Source of the DNA: Microbacteriaceae bacterium
GTDB taxonomy: Bacteria; Actinomycetota; Actinomycetes; Actinomycetales; Microbacteriaceae
Assembly (NCBI GenBank): GCA_023254555.1
Contig: JALRLI010000048.1
Coordinates: forward strand, 1 to 7,732
Direction of reading: 5' to 3'
Length of the DNA: 7,732 nt
Both the position numbers and the translations under genes were made by a program. Shown piece by piece: positions 6,982 to 7,732 of the stretch (position 1 is its first letter; each line of letters starts with the position of its first letter). The notes under the pieces are model-generated. The model ran no database searches and was not told the origin of the DNA. It saw nothing but the letters and a program-made list of their open reading frames with translations.

Positions 6982-7028
6982 AAAACACAGGATGCCCCGC
7001 AGTTGTTACCGCGGAGCATCCTGTTTTT
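6982..7028. terminator. Intrinsic terminator between metY and metX, bidirectional form
   Basis: ACAGGATGC (6987-6995) pairs perfectly with GCATCCTGT (7016-7024). After one mismatch the stem continues with CCGC (6997-7000) against GCGG (7011-7014), closing a 10-nt loop. On the minus strand, the direction of metY, the stem is followed by GTTTTA (6986-6981). On the plus strand it is followed by T residues to 7028. The flanking A and T runs also pair, as in bidirectional terminators. It starts 9 nt after the metY stop and ends 19 nt before metX, so it should end or thin out metY transcription ahead of metX. Confidence 0.8.
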
Positions 7029-7037
7029 CTATTGGAG

Positions 7038-7732
7038 TTACACAGCCTGTGCTGCTACAACAACCTCTCGAGCGGCGGCGAAACCCTTTTCGAGGTCTGC
7101 CTTGAGGTCGTCGATGTTCTCAATACCAACGCTCAGGCGAACGAGGCCTGGGGTAACGCCGGTCGTGAGCTGCTGCTCAGGAGTGAGCTGCGAGTGGGTG
7201 GTCGAAGCCGGGTGAATTACGAGGCTACGAACGTCACCGATGTTCGCGAGGTGGCTGAACAGGTCGAGATTCTCAACGAGTGCGCGACCTGCGTCGACGC
7301 CGCCCTTGAGCTCGAATGAGAGCACAGCGCCGACGCCGCGAGGAGCAAACTTTTTGCCGGCCTCGTACCACGGGCTCGAGCTCAGGCCTGCGTAGTTCAC
7401 GCTGGCGACATCTGGGTGGTTTTCGAGCCACTGAGCGAGAGCCTGGGCGTTCTCAACGTGACGCTCAATGCGGAGCGAGAGCGTCTCGATGCCCTGCAGC
7501 AGTTGCCAAGCGTTGTTCGGGGCAATCGCAGCTCCCACGTCGCGAAGCAGCTGAACGCGTGCTTTGATGATGTACGCGATTGCGTCACCAACTGCAGCTG
7601 TGTAGCTTGCGCCGTGGTACGAAGGATCAGGCTCGGTGAGGCCGGGGAACTTCTCTACGTTCTTCGACCATTCGAACTTGCCACCGTCAACGATGACGCC
7701 ACCGATAACGGTTCCGTGACCGCCCAGGAACT
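7038..7732 (-). CDS. metY: O-acetylhomoserine sulfhydrylase (MetY), C-terminal 230 residues
   Basis: PLP-dependent enzyme of the Cys/Met metabolism family that makes homocysteine from O-acetylhomoserine and sulfide. Cut by the right edge; the stop TAA is at 7038-7040 and the first complete codon in the window begins at 7730. The visible part starts at FLGGHGTVIGGVIVDGGKFEW, which in this family immediately follows the PLP-binding lysine, so that lysine should lie just outside. Other hallmarks are DPSYHGASYT (codons near 7640-7611), APNNAW, the C-terminal VIHPASTTHSQLTPEQQ and the final VRLSVGIENIDDL. The insertion KFEW after VIVDGGK and the HPASTTHSQL version point to MetY rather than to cystathionine gamma-synthase (MetB). 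It sits upstream of metX on the same strand, separated by the terminator. O-acetylserine may be a second substrate, as in some homologues. Confidence 0.94.
   Translation of the reverse strand, partial: FLGGHGTVIGGVIVDGGKFEWSKNVEKFPGLTEPDPSYHGASYTAAVGDAIAYIIKARVQLLRDVGAAIAPNNAWQLLQGIETLSLRIERHVENAQALAQWLENHPDVASVNYAGLSSSPWYEAGKKFAPRGVGAVLSFELKGGVDAGRALVENLDLFSHLANIGDVRSLVIHPASTTHSQLTPEQQLTTGVTPGLVRLSVGIENIDDLKADLEKGFAAAREVVVAAQAV

Noticed and set aside
1..7732. Mobile elements, CRISPR arrays, tRNA genes or foreign islands
   Set aside because: No direct-repeat arrays, transposase motifs, tRNA-like cloverleafs or abrupt composition shifts were seen; all long frames belong to housekeeping families.

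Overview
The window looks like ordinary chromosomal core DNA of an actinobacterium, most likely of the Microbacteriaceae type, with moderate GC (roughly the mid-50s percent by eye, not computed). The clues are a fused actinobacterial KGD/OdhA-type 2-oxoglutarate decarboxylase/dehydrogenase with an N-terminal E2-like domain, a tandem pair of DUF21-CBS (CorC/CNNM-like) membrane proteins of the kind common in actinobacteria, a stand-alone NAD(P)H-hydrate dehydratase, and a metY-metX methionine pair. I see no phage, transposon, CRISPR, plasmid or tRNA signal.

Layout. 1-2313, minus: the first 771 codons of kgd, starting with TTG and running off the left edge. 2314-2452: a divergent control region with a candidate -10 box on each strand and a short dyad between them. 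2453-5709, plus: a compact operon made of a 16-codon leader ORF that may be translated leaderless, two DUF21-CBS membrane proteins, and nnrD. All junctions in it overlap, by 4, 8 and 1 nt. 5710-5750: a short convergent gap with a GC-rich stem-loop. 5751-6962, minus: metX. 6963-7037: a strong bidirectional-looking intrinsic terminator. 7038-7732, minus: the C-terminal 230 codons of metY, cut by the right edge.

How the genes work together. KGD feeds 2-oxoglutarate carbon through the TCA cycle. MetX activates homoserine, and MetY sulfhydrylates the product to homocysteine, which is the direct-sulfhydrylation route to methionine. NnrD repairs damaged NAD(P)H hydrates. Its tight coupling to two CBS-domain membrane proteins suggests co-expression, but the sequence does not prove a shared function.

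I did not find a new biological system here. The points most worth a second look are the leaderless, translationally coupled micro-ORF ahead of the membrane-protein operon, the dyad in the divergent promoter region, and the terminator that separates metY from metX.
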